64,000 bases of DNA from Ascidia mentula (taxonomy: Eukaryota; Chordata; Ascidiacea; Phlebobranchia; Ascidiidae), in the NCBI GenBank assembly GCA_947561715.1, contig OX387204.1, positions 3,973,001 to 4,037,000 of the forward strand, given 5' to 3'. The translations under genes were made by a program, and so were the position numbers. Shown in pieces: positions 1 through 21,452 of this stretch (the first letter of the stretch is position 1; each line of letters begins with the position of its first letter). Below the pieces are notes generated by a model that was given only the letters and a program-made list of their open reading frames with translations, did no database searches and was not told the origin of the DNA.

Positions 1-9
1 CTATTTCAG

Positions 10-3000
10 TGCTCAGAACTTACTGGACAGTACCATCCCATTTGAGTGTCAAAAAGAACCTTTGATGTACATGCGAAAAGCTCAAGTAAGTCTCTTGTTT
101 TCAACAAAAAAACTTGTGATAATAGGTCTTTGTTTAAAGGCAAACTGGGAGCGCCGCATTCTTAAAAGCATGAACAGCATGTGTACTGAACTTAGCATTC
201 CCCTGGCAAGAAAAAGGCCTGCGGATGAACAGAGGGATCTACTACACAAGTGGAATGAAATGGGAACCGATGAACCAGGTTAAGTATTGGTGTAGTATTT
301 GCATCAATTTTTCTAGTGTGAGAACATTTTGTCATGTGAGTTATGATAGTTTGTTTGTATCAGGTTTATTGATTTTAACTTTTTTAATGTACCTTTTTTC
401 GGTTGACACTTTTGCCATTTTTTACACAATAACAGCATTATCATTGTTTTTGTAGATCTCAGTCATTTTCGCCCTGTGTATGCCCCGAAAGATTTCCTTG
501 AAGTTATCACAAGTATCAGAAATCCAAACTACAGTTCACTGACTGGATGTGAGGTAGACGATGTCTCACTTAACTTCGAAGGTCACTGGGGTCTCATCCA
601 AGTTCCACTACAAGTTCCTACACTTTCTGAATTGGTTTGTAGAATGCGCTTGAAAATTTGTAACAGTATAAAAACATATAATTTCTGTCAGTTAATTACA
701 AGGTTAAGTATTAAGGTTTAAATAAAAGAGTTCCCTGGCATCCGAGCCAAGGCATTAGAGCTGCAATCTATAAATACGCCAAGTAACCTGTGCTGTGGGG
801 CGATCCTGTCTTGCCAAGCGATTGCATGAGACATATCTGTGTTTAAATAACATTACCCATGCTCCCCTTTCCTTGTGTGAATCGTGTCCCGTACTGTGGT
901 AGCGTAAAAGAAACATAACCTGTATACCAAGAAAAAAAACCTGATCGGGATTCGTGCCCAGGACATCCTGGGTTCAAATCCCGGTGTGGTCAAAAAATAA
1001 AAAAATAGCATTACTCCCTTCATTAATGTACAGAAAGAAACTTTTGCCGAATTTTCCATGAACAGCGCTCACATGGGATTGGACGACTCCGCAGATTTTC
1101 CTTCCGAATTATTCCAAAATGAAAGGAATAAGCTGGCAAAAAGAGGTCTGTGGTTGCTTGGGTCATAGTTCAAAAACATTTCCTACAAATAGTGTCAATG
1201 TTTTTGTAGTTATTGATGAGAAACGAAGTCCTGTCGCCCAGTATTTCTGTCGCCGTGGATGTCCAAGCGGTTTTCGGGCTGATTTGTGGCAAATCGCTAT
1301 GGGCGTCACCATTGGACATTTGGTAAAACTTTTCCTCCTTAGGTTTAACTCACTAGTTGTAACACAAAAAACTACGTTTGGGACATTATATTTGCAGGAC
1401 GTACTCAAATACGAACAAATGAAAGGCTACGTATTGCAACACGACTTGCTGGTAGACAGTTTGATATACAAGGTGAGATACGGGTTAAAAAACAAAAAAG
1501 GTGTTTTGACGCAAAGTTGATACAAGGAGTTTCAAAACAGTGCCATTGAAAGCTGTGAATCTGTCCGTCTCAACTATACAATTCAAAAGAAATCTATTTA
1601 AAACCTAATTCACTTTTCTTCGTGTTTCTACTTGTCAGTAAATAGCTACGTCACTTGACAGGATGTAAAGCTGACGTCAGTGAACGACGATTACTACTTT
1701 GTGTTTGAGGATTATCTTTACCAAGTTCTCCTCGTATTTTCGCGCGACACTACTGTGTTGGAGCTTTTTTCGAGAAGCAGTGCCACCCCGCCGAAGTCGT
1801 ATATTCGTGGTAAGTTACACAGACACGCAAGACTGTGCATTTGCGTTATGTGGTCCCGTCAGTTGAAATGCGTTTATGAGAAACAAAACTTTTCCTTGTA
1901 CAGCACAAATGGTTGCAGGCAGGTTATAAATACCCAAGCAAAGTCTTTATGAAACTCTTGCCATTAAGGGTGTAAGTTTTGCTAATGCCACATATGGCGT
2001 AAAAGTGATGACCAAAACGTAACTGTGGCACGTGTTTGTATAAAACTCACCCAACATGCACAAACTCTCCACGTAAAACTACCCCTACCTCCACATATGG
2101 AGGAAAAGCAACAGGTGCTTCAGCAAATAAGGTAGAGGACGACACGAACCAGGAACCTGAAGAAATCGAAGGCGAAACAACGTCGAAATGCTGTGTGTTC
2201 GGCAAGATAAGGCTTGCTCCTGGCCTGGTGGACGAAGCTCCAACCGACGAATCCCATATCCCGGCAGGTTGTGGTCTGGATTTGTCATCACCGTCGTTGT
2301 AGACCCTCACTCACTGCTGTTGTGTTGCATATCATTGTGGTGGTCGTTGTGGTTGCCACGACGACGCGGGCAAGACACCCTTTGGTGATCTTGTCTGTTG
2401 CTGGTTGCGGAGTAATACTAACAACGCGTTAGGCGACGAGATAAATTAGATAATAAGCAAATGCTTAATTAGAAAATCTGCTTTCCCTAACGTACACACG
2501 AGGTTTACTGGTTTAGGAGTGCTCAAGGTGGTGGCGAAAAGTTATTCACAGTTTCGTGATGATTTTGCTCAAACATAGTTTGAGTCACACAGCTTGGGCT
2601 GTGCTTCAGTGTATGGAAATTTTTGTTGTTGTGTATATTCCATTACCGAAAGTCAGCATGACAAAATGTGGCTGATTAAACTTGTAAAAGCTGTGCTTCG
2701 TAGTCTGTGTATTTTAAATACGTGTCTGTACAAAAGCAACCCCCATTATCTCTGCGGCGCATTAGATTAACATTTAAGTCTTCAACTTGTTTTTGGTCAA
2801 ACTGTGCGTGACCAGACTCCTTGGTGATCTTACTGACCGAGACACCATAATTTGGCAAAAGAAAGTTGATCGCGGTACAATGTCCCGTATTGTAATGTGT
2901 GAATGCACAATCCATTTTCAACAACTAAATCATTCATGACTGACTTGACATAAACTTCATCCTATCTACATCACAGAGTACACGCACTAACATGCAGATT

Positions 3001-5452
3001 ATACTTAACTGCTTTATACAAAGCCCCACATTCGCACATACACAATATGCTGATATTCAACCCCCATAATCCGCTATAGTTCCTTAACCATCACGTTCAC
3101 ACTTATGACTTGATGCAGGGAAACTTGGCCTGGACGAGTTCGCTGTGGTCTACCCTCCGAACGGGGTTATCCCCTTCCACGGTTTCTCGATGTACGTCAC
3201 GCCGTTGTGTTATCTCTATTCCGAGCCAGTTCGACTCTATTACGTATTCCGCGAATTCTACGTCCGATTCTTCCACCGACTTCATGCCATATCCTCCCAC
3301 CCCCAGGTGAGTTGACATCTAATCGCTAGATTGTAAACATAAGAATCAATATTTTCGTTTTTCCGGCGATATTTGCGTTAAGGCCGCATATCAGTATTTA
3401 ATCTTAAATCCCAAAAATCACGTTTTGAAGGCTATCAGCATTAATACCCATACTGAGTGATTTGCTTTTTTGACAACAACAATTCCTGTGGTCAGTGACC
3501 CATGAAGATCTACTGGTACTATTTTCTGTTCTGAGGAGCCTCCAGGAGGATCTTTTGTCGTATAGGATAGCAAAAACAGTCCCAGGGGGCAACCAAAGCA
3601 GCTTTACTGTGACAATTTTTTTTGCCATTGCGAAGAAAAGGGTTAGGGCCAACATTGAATTGCAAATTGGATGAGGTTTTTGTAATTCATTTTTTCGCAA
3701 AACCAACTTACATTTTTTGCAGCCTATTTAGCTAAAATAATGTCTCACCAGGGGGCTAAATGCCCAACTATTGCAACTAATATTGACCTGAATGCGTAGA
3801 CAAAAGGCGGGCCTAACATAAAATCACAAATTAAGGTATACTTCTGTGATTCAATTTTGAGCTACATCCCCTTGAACATTTTGATGCTTTTTCAACTAAA
3901 TTTTTCACAGCACCCAGCACCAAATGTCTAGCTGACTGAGAAGGGCAAAAAATGCACTAAAACTGCACCAAACACGCTGAAAATCGCCCTGGCTAAAGCA
4001 CGTGACTCCCTGCTCATTCAACCCGAAAATTTATTGCGATGCATCACCGGTTGCCTTGTGACATAACTGAGTTTCTCTATGACAGGGGACGGGCATTCCC
4101 CGCGGGCGAAACTATGTTAAATTATTTACTGATATGCGGTCTTAAACTCTGTTGAACACCATCCATTTATGCAGCTTATTGATTGGGTCAGACGCTGCTT
4201 TATTTTATAATTATGTTACGTGGAAATTGTACGCCTCGACCACACAGTTCCTTCATTGCACTGATGGTGGTTGTAGAAACACACCGAAACGTTTGTTTTG
4301 AATTTTTTTTTCTGCATAAAGATGGTAAGTTCCGGTTGTATTGCTTGTTTGAAATGTGCGTTGTGCAGGGAATCGTCACACTGTGCCTTCTTTTCGAATC
4401 TCTACTTCAATCATTTCACCCGACTCTCTTCCGCCACCTTCAGGACATTGGCTGTCAGCCGTGAGTACAACAATATATGCTGTATCCCGTCTAACAAGAA
4501 AAAACTAAAAATACTTAAATATAAGTCTTGTTCTTGAAGTAAAATGGCTACCCAAATCACTTGTTTTTACGTTACTTTTTGGATATTAACTTGAATCATA
4601 TTAATTTTCTCAGAATTTCGAATAAACCTGCTATCATTAATGCGGAGTCTGTTGCTTGGAATGCATAATATTAACTCGGAAAAACAAACATGCAAATCCC
4701 CCTTTGAGTCGCAATACTTCATCCCAATTTTACACGTATGCATGACCAACACCGGCGACATTTACGTCTTGAAACCAAGGTTGTTTTACCACTAAAACTT
4801 AACTTGGCTGTTCAGGCTCAAGATCGCCTTCAAGTGGTTGGTGCGAGCCTTTTCAGGATACCTCGCCACCGATCAGCTCCTCTTGCTCTGGGATCGCATC
4901 GTCGGATTCAACAACCTCGCACTGCTCCCGATTCTCGCTGTAGCGATTTTCCTCTTTCGTCAAACAAATCTTCTCCTTATCACCAATGCGTCAGGCGTGG
5001 AGGTTGGTTTTCATGGCAACTGGGATTTCTTGGTGCCAAATTGTAACTGTCTTTATTATTGTTTTTACAAACTATGTGAAATGAAATAAGCTATAGGATT
5101 GTGGCGCTGTTCACTTTAAACCACGATTAATTCCTAGAAGTCACCAACGCTACGCCCACGGGACTTCAGGTTGCTCGTAGCAACCCCACAAATCTGGCTG
5201 TGGTTTTAGAATCAGAAGTTTTAGAATAGTAGAAAAATAATTTAATCGGTGGGAATAAAGATTTGTAAACAGTCGGAATATTCATTCTCTGGTAAACCAC
5301 GAAATGACTCGATGTCAAGAAGTTTGGTGACCCCTGCTTCACATTTATGCAAATGAATGAGAAAAAATAACACGGATTCTTAATTTCAGGCCGCCTTGTC
5401 CGACTTGTCAACGCTGCAGGTGGTTCCCCTTATTCAAAGCGTTTTATTTTAA
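10..5452 (+). CDS. TBC1D19: TBC1 domain family member 19 (3' part, 11 exons)
   Basis: Exons read as 10-85, 140-278, 456-634, 1034-1145, 1210-1322, 1398-1472, 1662-1809, 3119-3306, 4369-4460, 4816-5002 and 5390-5452 (stop TAA). All introns are GT-AG and reading phase holds across every join. About 456 residues are seen; the human protein has about 526, so the N-terminus lies before the window. The text follows vertebrate TBC1D19 closely: YMRKAQ, NSMCTELSIPLARKRP, WNEMGTDEP, FRPVYAPKDFLEV, LVDSLIY, YYFVFEDYLYQVLL, YPPNGVIPFHGFSMYV and AFSGYLATDQLLLLWDRI. The family has a Rab-GAP-type TBC fold. The usual IxxDxxR arginine-finger and YxQ glutamine-finger motifs are not evident here, so GAP activity should not be assumed. 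The acceptor at 1-9 (ctatttcag) sets the first visible exon. The intron at 1810-3118 and the one at 3307-4368 are long; the latter holds a TTAA-flanked element. Confidence 0.95.
893..992 (+). repeat. tRNA-like (SINE-type) remnant in TBC1D19 intron 3
   Basis: A polymerase III B-box-like GGTTCAAATCC lies near 972-982. It is preceded by an A-box-like TAGCGTAAAAG near 899-909. The spacing and the poor pairing of the arms suggest a decayed tRNA-derived SINE rather than a working tRNA gene. A short A-rich run follows. It ends about 40 bp before exon 4 of TBC1D19. Confidence 0.4.
3378..4145. mobile_element. TTAA-flanked non-autonomous DNA transposon, about 760 bp
   Basis: Both ends lie at a TTAA (3378-3381 and 4142-4145). 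Just inside are inverted termini, GGCCGCATATCAGTATTTAA on the left and the complement of GACCGCATATCAGTAAATAA on the right. TTAA target duplication is typical of piggyBac-like elements. No transposase-like frame was seen inside, so this is a deletion derivative or MITE. It lies in intron 8 of TBC1D19. Confidence 0.65.
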
Positions 5453-6448
5453 CTAAATAGCTTAAACTTAAAAGGTAGCGGATGTGGAAAAGGGGGACAA
5501 AGTCGACCTGTCTCCGAAAATAGTTGATGATGCGGTGATAATTGCTACTGCGATTATTTGGTTTAAAAACGGACGCTTGTAAACTATTTTTTATTTTTGC
5601 TATCCGTGTATACTCTTGTGAACAAACATGTCATAAGGGCCCCATACCTCAATCCATGCATGATAGGCAGTGTATCGTTTATGTTATATTTGCACTGTGA
5701 CGAAATCTTTCTGGTGATTTCGTATCTTCTGGTTTGTGTGCTTAAGCCTTTAGTTCAGTGTTTCCCTTTCGAAATTCTATAGCGTACTAATTCAAAGTCC
5801 TGCACAGTTGCGACAAACAACCTGCGCTTTATTTAGAGAAAATGATGGCACTAATGTGCGAAGGGCCACCTTTACACCTTTGGTCGCATTGTTTAAGAAC
5901 CCAACTGTACATGAGTGTATGATTTCTATCAAAACGTGGCTTGGTTCAACTACTTACTGTGTGATGCGCATCACAAGCACTAGTTTCTCTATCCTAATGC
6001 GAAGAATTAAAAACTTATTTTAACCGTGTAGACAAGTCTTTTTTGTACGTTTATATTAAAAGAATTAAAGAAATCTAGTGACTTCCTGTCGTCTACATTT
6101 GTTGGGGAGATTCTGCGACATCATCGGAACGTTTATTCAGTTTGTAGCTGTTAGGTATGCGGTATATGGCTTGAGTGTGCCAAAGCGACAAATGCTGACA
6201 AAAATGCGGCAAAAAAAAGTGCACAAAAAATCTGAAAGAACACGAAAAACAACTGCTGCAGAGGAACCATTGGTTTGGCAACGAAACTGCTGCCACAATT
6301 GCTGAGCTAACGCCGTTTATAGGTTTTGGTAGAAGGAAACGGAAAAATTACACTTTCTTAAACTTGTTAAACATTGGGACGGCGATAGCCACAGGGCCGA
6401 TAATAAATATATTGTCCCTTTAGTTTTGTATGTCTGCATTCTGGTCCA
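5453..6448. other. Convergent intergenic region, TBC1D19 / SH2D4
   Basis: This holds the 3' flanks of two convergent genes. Open frames here are short with random-looking composition. I see no supported gene. Confidence 0.5.
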
Positions 6449-16635
<10,187 letters not shown>

Positions 16636-18679
16636 ACATTGGGACTGTGCAATATTGACTTCACTGCAAACAGAAAAAATGTTTGTTCATTGAACAAAAA
16701 TTTGCAATTCGTTGGATGCGATAGTACTTTTTTTGCAATTGTGTTTCATTGTTAACTGTGCCGAAATTGTGTTACAAACGATTGTTACCTACCACTTACT
16801 TTTTCAGCGTTTGATGTTTCCATTCATGCTGTAGTTTTGTGATATTAAACTGGTACATATGCTTGCAAAGTTTGTATTGAGGGGCTGATAGATTTACTTT
16901 TTGCAGAAACTACCTTGATGATTTGCATATTAGTAGTTTGTTTACATCAACTCAATTAATAGTCTTGCTTACTCGGCAGTCCTCGCCTTGCTTGGTTACG
17001 ACTAGGACAATAAAAAGGGGACAACCTGGTAGACATTTGTATGTGGGTCAGGGGAAGTAGTTTAGTTTACGGTTTTAGTGTAAACTGACCCAGAAAATAA
17101 TCGCTACTTGAAAGAAACTTAACAAAACTCCATGAAAACGTAACTGCTACCAACATGGACAACTTGACATTTGTCTAACTTAACAGTTGTCTGCGACATA
17201 AAAACAACTGATATTTTTTTGCCAGAGAATGGTTTGCATAATTTTGATGCGTTGCTCAACCTGTGGCATTGTTGTGAATAATTACCCCCGTTTGTCACAA
17301 AAGGCCATCAATCCCGCAGGTAATTATGGAAGAAAGGTTTGAATTTACACTGCGAAAAGTTAATTGAACGCAATTCTTTCCACAAGCGCCCGTTGCAAGC
17401 TGAAAACAACTCTGATCCGTTAATTGGGTCACAGGCATTGTTCGTTGCAAAGCCTGTTCTGGACCCTTCCACAATGAAGTTTTGCTTGTTATGTTTTATG
17501 GTTGGTATTTAAAAGTAAAACATGATGAAGAAGAGCGAAATAACAAGAACAAAATGGAGCATCTAAATTCGGTCAGCATCGTTGCTTGACCAGCAATCAG
17601 CAAACGGGTCAAGCCAAGTGGTATAATAGCACAAAACAGTTATCCAACAGTGTTGGACCATTTGAACTGTTCCCGCTGTTCAAGCACGTGCACGAAGCCA
17701 ACGAATCACAATCCGAAGAAAGCTGCTATCAGGTTCGAAGCGCGCCAACTGTTCTCCCGTTTGTTACGTCTCTTTCACTTGATAAACGCCGCGGAGAAGT
17801 CATTATTTTAGCTGTTTCGAGTGAGTAATTTGTAGCTTTTACAGCAGATTTAGACAGCCCTAGACTAGTTGTTTTGATATGTGTGAACATGAAATATGTA
17901 GCAATTACTATGTGCTACTGTTTGGTAAAGATTTCAAACCGGTTTGTGCTTGGTTGGTATGGTGTTAGCCTGTTAATGCTGAAGTATAGGCACTATTTAC
18001 AGTGCATCAGACTAGCCGCGTCCCGCTTGAAGGCTTTCACCATTGCGACAGCACGCAGCGGGCTTTGGGCAATGGCGGAAAATACGCCTGTCTTTACAAT
18101 TCGATAGCTACTTCGTGCTTCAGTCAATTTTAACAATTTTAGTGGCAAATGAAAGAGTTATTCCTTTGGATTACTGAGATGTTTTCGAAAAGTCGTTAGT
18201 TTGCATTATATGGCAGAAAATGTAATTTAAAGAAGGACGGGTGTTCGCATACATTTTAAATGGGAAACTGTATAGCGGCCATTGCTTGGCTTCATGCGGC
18301 GTTGTCTGGGCTTCAGTACAGACTAGTATTATTGCGCACGTACACTGTACTAGGTTGGGCACCATAAGGTTTGCCTTAAGGGCTTCGTTATTTGAGAATT
18401 AGCTTTGTTCTGTAGGTTGCGCTTACATTTGTAGCTTGTTTTTTTAGCACTTTTATCAGCAGCTCTTGTATAAGCTGTTTTTGTACGCAATGCAAACCAC
18501 CCAAAGGTGTAGTTCGGTTTGGAAGAGGAGAAAGGAGACTTAGTTTTTGGGTTATATCTTGTTTTTCTCGATTCTTGTAGTTGTTTTGTATCACTTAGAT
18601 ACCGTTTACATTAGTTTTTTTCTTGTTTTGATTTAGGAAATATCATCGAACTTTGTGGAAATTAGTGATTGTTGTGAAA
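16636..18679. other. ATIC to HMGB intergenic region
   Basis: About 2 kb holding the ATIC 3' flank, with possible poly(A) signals ATTAAA near 16843 and AATAAA near 17009, and the HMGB 5' flank. A GC-richer stretch at about 17400-17830 could be a promoter or 5' exon, or a tiny peptide gene (listed separately). An acceptor ending at 18636 (TTGATTTAG) just before the HMGB start implies that its 5'UTR is joined by cis- or trans-splicing. Confidence 0.4.
17474..17811 (+). CDS. Possible two-exon small secreted peptide (speculative)
   Basis: ATG at 17474 gives MKFCLLCFMV, a short hydrophobic start, then a GT at 17505. After an acceptor CAG ending at 17593, a phase-compatible frame of 72 codons runs to TAG at 17811. 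The joined product would read MKFCLLCFMVGAISKR at its start, a hydrophobic leader followed by a dibasic site, and later holds CSRCSSTC. I recognise no family. The second exon is open in a second frame as well, so the openness may only reflect local GC content. The stretch could instead be the 5'UTR or promoter of HMGB. Confidence 0.2.
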
Positions 18680-19581
18680 ATGCCGAAAAAAGATCCAAAC
18701 AAGCCTCGCGGCCGTATGACCGGCTACGCTTTCTTCGTGCAAACTTGTAGAGATGAACACCGCAACAAGCACCCGAACGAGCAAGTTGTTTTCGCTGAGT
18801 TTTCCAGGAAATGCGCCAAAAGATGGAAGGTTAGTTTCAGTTTCTAATCGGATGACCGATGAATAAAATCAACAGCAAAACATTTTTTAATGGCTTGTCC
18901 CTGTATAAATCTAAACACCCTAAGCGACCACCTGTGGCGTTTAGGAAATGAACGACAACGAGAAATGCACCTTTAACGACATGGCCGAGAAGGACAGACA
19001 CCGTTACGAAAACGAAATGAAGAACTACATTCCCCAGGGTGGCGAGGCTAAGCGCAAAAAGAAGAAGAAGGACCCGAACGCACCAAAACGACCCCAGTAA
19101 GTCATTTTACATTAGGGTTGTGTATTATTAATCTTTTATTGCATATTAACGAAACTCGACCTTCTCTACTCGTGCAGAACGCTTTTTGCAAAAACACTTT
19201 TAAACTAACGCTGTTTTGCAGATCCGCATTTTTTCTGTTTTGTGCTGATCGCCGTTCAACAGTTAAGCAGGCAAATCCATCTTATACGGTGGGTGACATA
19301 GCGCGGGACCTTGGCAAGAAGTGGTCGGAGACCAGTGCAGAAATCAAAAGCAAATACGTGCTCCTGGGTGAAAAGGAAAAGGAGAAGTACAACAAGGTAA
19401 AATTAACGCAGCAAATGTATTTGAACGTATTTGGTTTCAACTTGGCTTTAACTTGCAGGAAATGGAGAAGTATCGCGCAAAAAATGAAAAGGGCAGCGGC
19501 CCAGTGAGTAAGAAGAAGAAGGTCGAGAAACCGAGTTCCTCCTCCGAGAGCAGCAGCGAGAGCGAAGCAGACAGCGATTAA
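18680..19581 (+). CDS. HMGB: High mobility group B protein (HMGB1/2/3-like, complete, 4 exons)
   Basis: Exons 18680-18829, 18945-19096, 19222-19396 and 19459-19581 give 199 residues with consistent phases. Box A starts [20 protein letters not shown], and continues with CRDEH and [10 protein letters not shown], the box A signature of HMGB proteins. A basic linker ([16 protein letters not shown]) leads to box B with [19 protein letters not shown] and EKEKYNKEMEKYR. The C-terminal tail is short and serine/acid mixed ([15 protein letters not shown]), unlike the long pure Asp/Glu tail of vertebrate HMGB1. Role by family: abundant nuclear protein that bends DNA and loosens chromatin. A possible poly(A) signal AATAAA lies near 19654. 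Confidence 0.96.
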
Positions 19582-21452
19582 ACCTTTCCCACTAGTCAAG
19601 TGTCCGATGATCTGGCGCATGCAAAAATGCCAAAACGACCTGCTGTAATTGCAAATAAAAAGGGCTTAAAACCTATTGTGACACCAGTTTTACGCTTCGA
19701 CAATTGCCAAAATCGAAAAAAGCTGTGAATATTTTTTACTTGACCAATTAAGCGCTTCGTTAGATCCTTTGCGCTGATCACTGGCTTTTATGCCCGAAAG
19801 CATTCTTGTTCTTTTTTTGTTCCCACTTTTGCATTGCTGTTAGTTGTACATAAGCGATGTTGTTGTTGCACATTCGGTGATTTTTGTTCGTTTTTTCCAC
19901 CGCTACTTCGAAAAGTAATCTAGTCTGATTCTTAACCAATACAAAATGCTATACTACTGTGTCTTCCCCAAAACGCGAGTGACAAAAGCAAAATTTCCCT
20001 GTGAAACAATTCCACATTTGTGTCACTGCCCAAATGTACAACTTTGATTGCTTTAAAGTTTTTTCTGATATTTGAGTGGTTTTTTTGAACACCGACTTGC
20101 TCTCGTAAATAAAACGAATATTTACAATTGGGTGTAACTGTAGGTATAGTTCAAGAAAAGAAAGCAAAAACTGAAACTGTGATTGGTGTTTCACTCTGCA
20201 GGGCCCACGACGTTTACTACTTGTTCTGTCGTTGACTGCTTGCAGAACGACAGAGAAATAGCAACGGCAATGCAGAGAACTTCTCTGAAACCTATTTGTA
20301 TCGACCTTATGCACTTGTTTATATTGTGTGTTTTTCATTCCTTTGGTATTGCAAATTTATTTGATGGTTTTCCTTAGTCTTTTGTCATACGTTTCTGATG
20401 ACGAAAGCAAAAGCAAAGAGGTAATCGACAAGCTACATCGCCTTACATTATTTTCGTTGAATATTGTCGCCCGAATAATATGTATGGGCAAGTTACATCA
20501 AAGGTACCTATACTTGGGTCGAGGGTCGGTCTTAGGAAATGCAGGTCTCTGTTCCAAATGAGAAAAGACTATTCCAATTCGATTTCCCCTTTTTTGGTGT
20601 GCAGACTCCGATGTATTTTTGTTGAAATTATATACTAAAAGCTCGCCGAGTCACCATGCCCACGAAAGATCCGGTGCGTTGCACCAGGGCTCGTACCAGT
20701 CTGGGGGAAAGGAAAGGGTGAACGAGAGCACGAACACTCGTAAACTTAAAAGTCAAATCATGTTTGTTTTGCGTTACAACGTAAATAAACTATAGTAACA
20801 AAACAATAAAATAGAATGGACACCGATAAAACCTCAGACATTACCGAGTCAGAGGCGCCCATATGTTGGTGATTTCATCACATGTTACTTTCCCTGGAGG
20901 CGGTACATGCACCCCTGTAAGATAACCTGTCTTTACTTCAGTAACTTTTACCGGCTTAAAAAAACAAAAAAACTTTAGTGACTCTTATATTTGAAACACA
21001 GGGTTATGGAGGGTAATTGTCTTTCGTATACAAAATTTATTAATTATCAGATTCACTTTAATGTTATTCGCACCGTTATGCTTCAGCAACGACTGGCCAT
21101 GGGCATTTTTCGTTTTTCTGCAGTGGGCACGGCTTTCATGACAACTGTTCACCAAACAGGCTAACCGTAAATAATATCGTTTACGCAGCTGATTAAAGTG
21201 TAAAAATTTTTGGCTGCAGTTTGGTTCCGCATTTTTCAAGTAGTCATTCATACAAAACCTACAGATATGTCAGCTATGTGCTGCGTGTTTTATATTAAAA
21301 CGATCCAAGACTGACGTCTGAACTGTAGCAATAATGTTCAATAGTGAATGTGCTATTGGTGCTTTGTTTGCAATGTAAAAACCAGGGTTTTTGTTGTTGT
21401 GGGATATTGTTTGCAGAAAATCAGTAGGTCTATCCCATAGTAGTAAACTATA
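19582..21452. other. HMGB to TMEM272-like gene A intergenic region
   Basis: HMGB 3' flank followed by non-coding DNA. Frames are short and show no family motif. An acceptor-like TTTGCAG near 21410-21416, just upstream of the gene A start, has no obvious partner donor. Confidence 0.4.

Noticed and set aside
893-992. Intact tRNA gene
   Set aside because: A- and B-box-like strings are present, but the acceptor and anticodon arms do not pair convincingly; kept only as a SINE-like remnant.
20640-20720. Small RNA or short coding gene around GCTCGCCGAGTCACCATGCCC
   Set aside because: The frame from this ATG is only about 20 codons and the region does not fold into a recognisable tRNA or snRNA.
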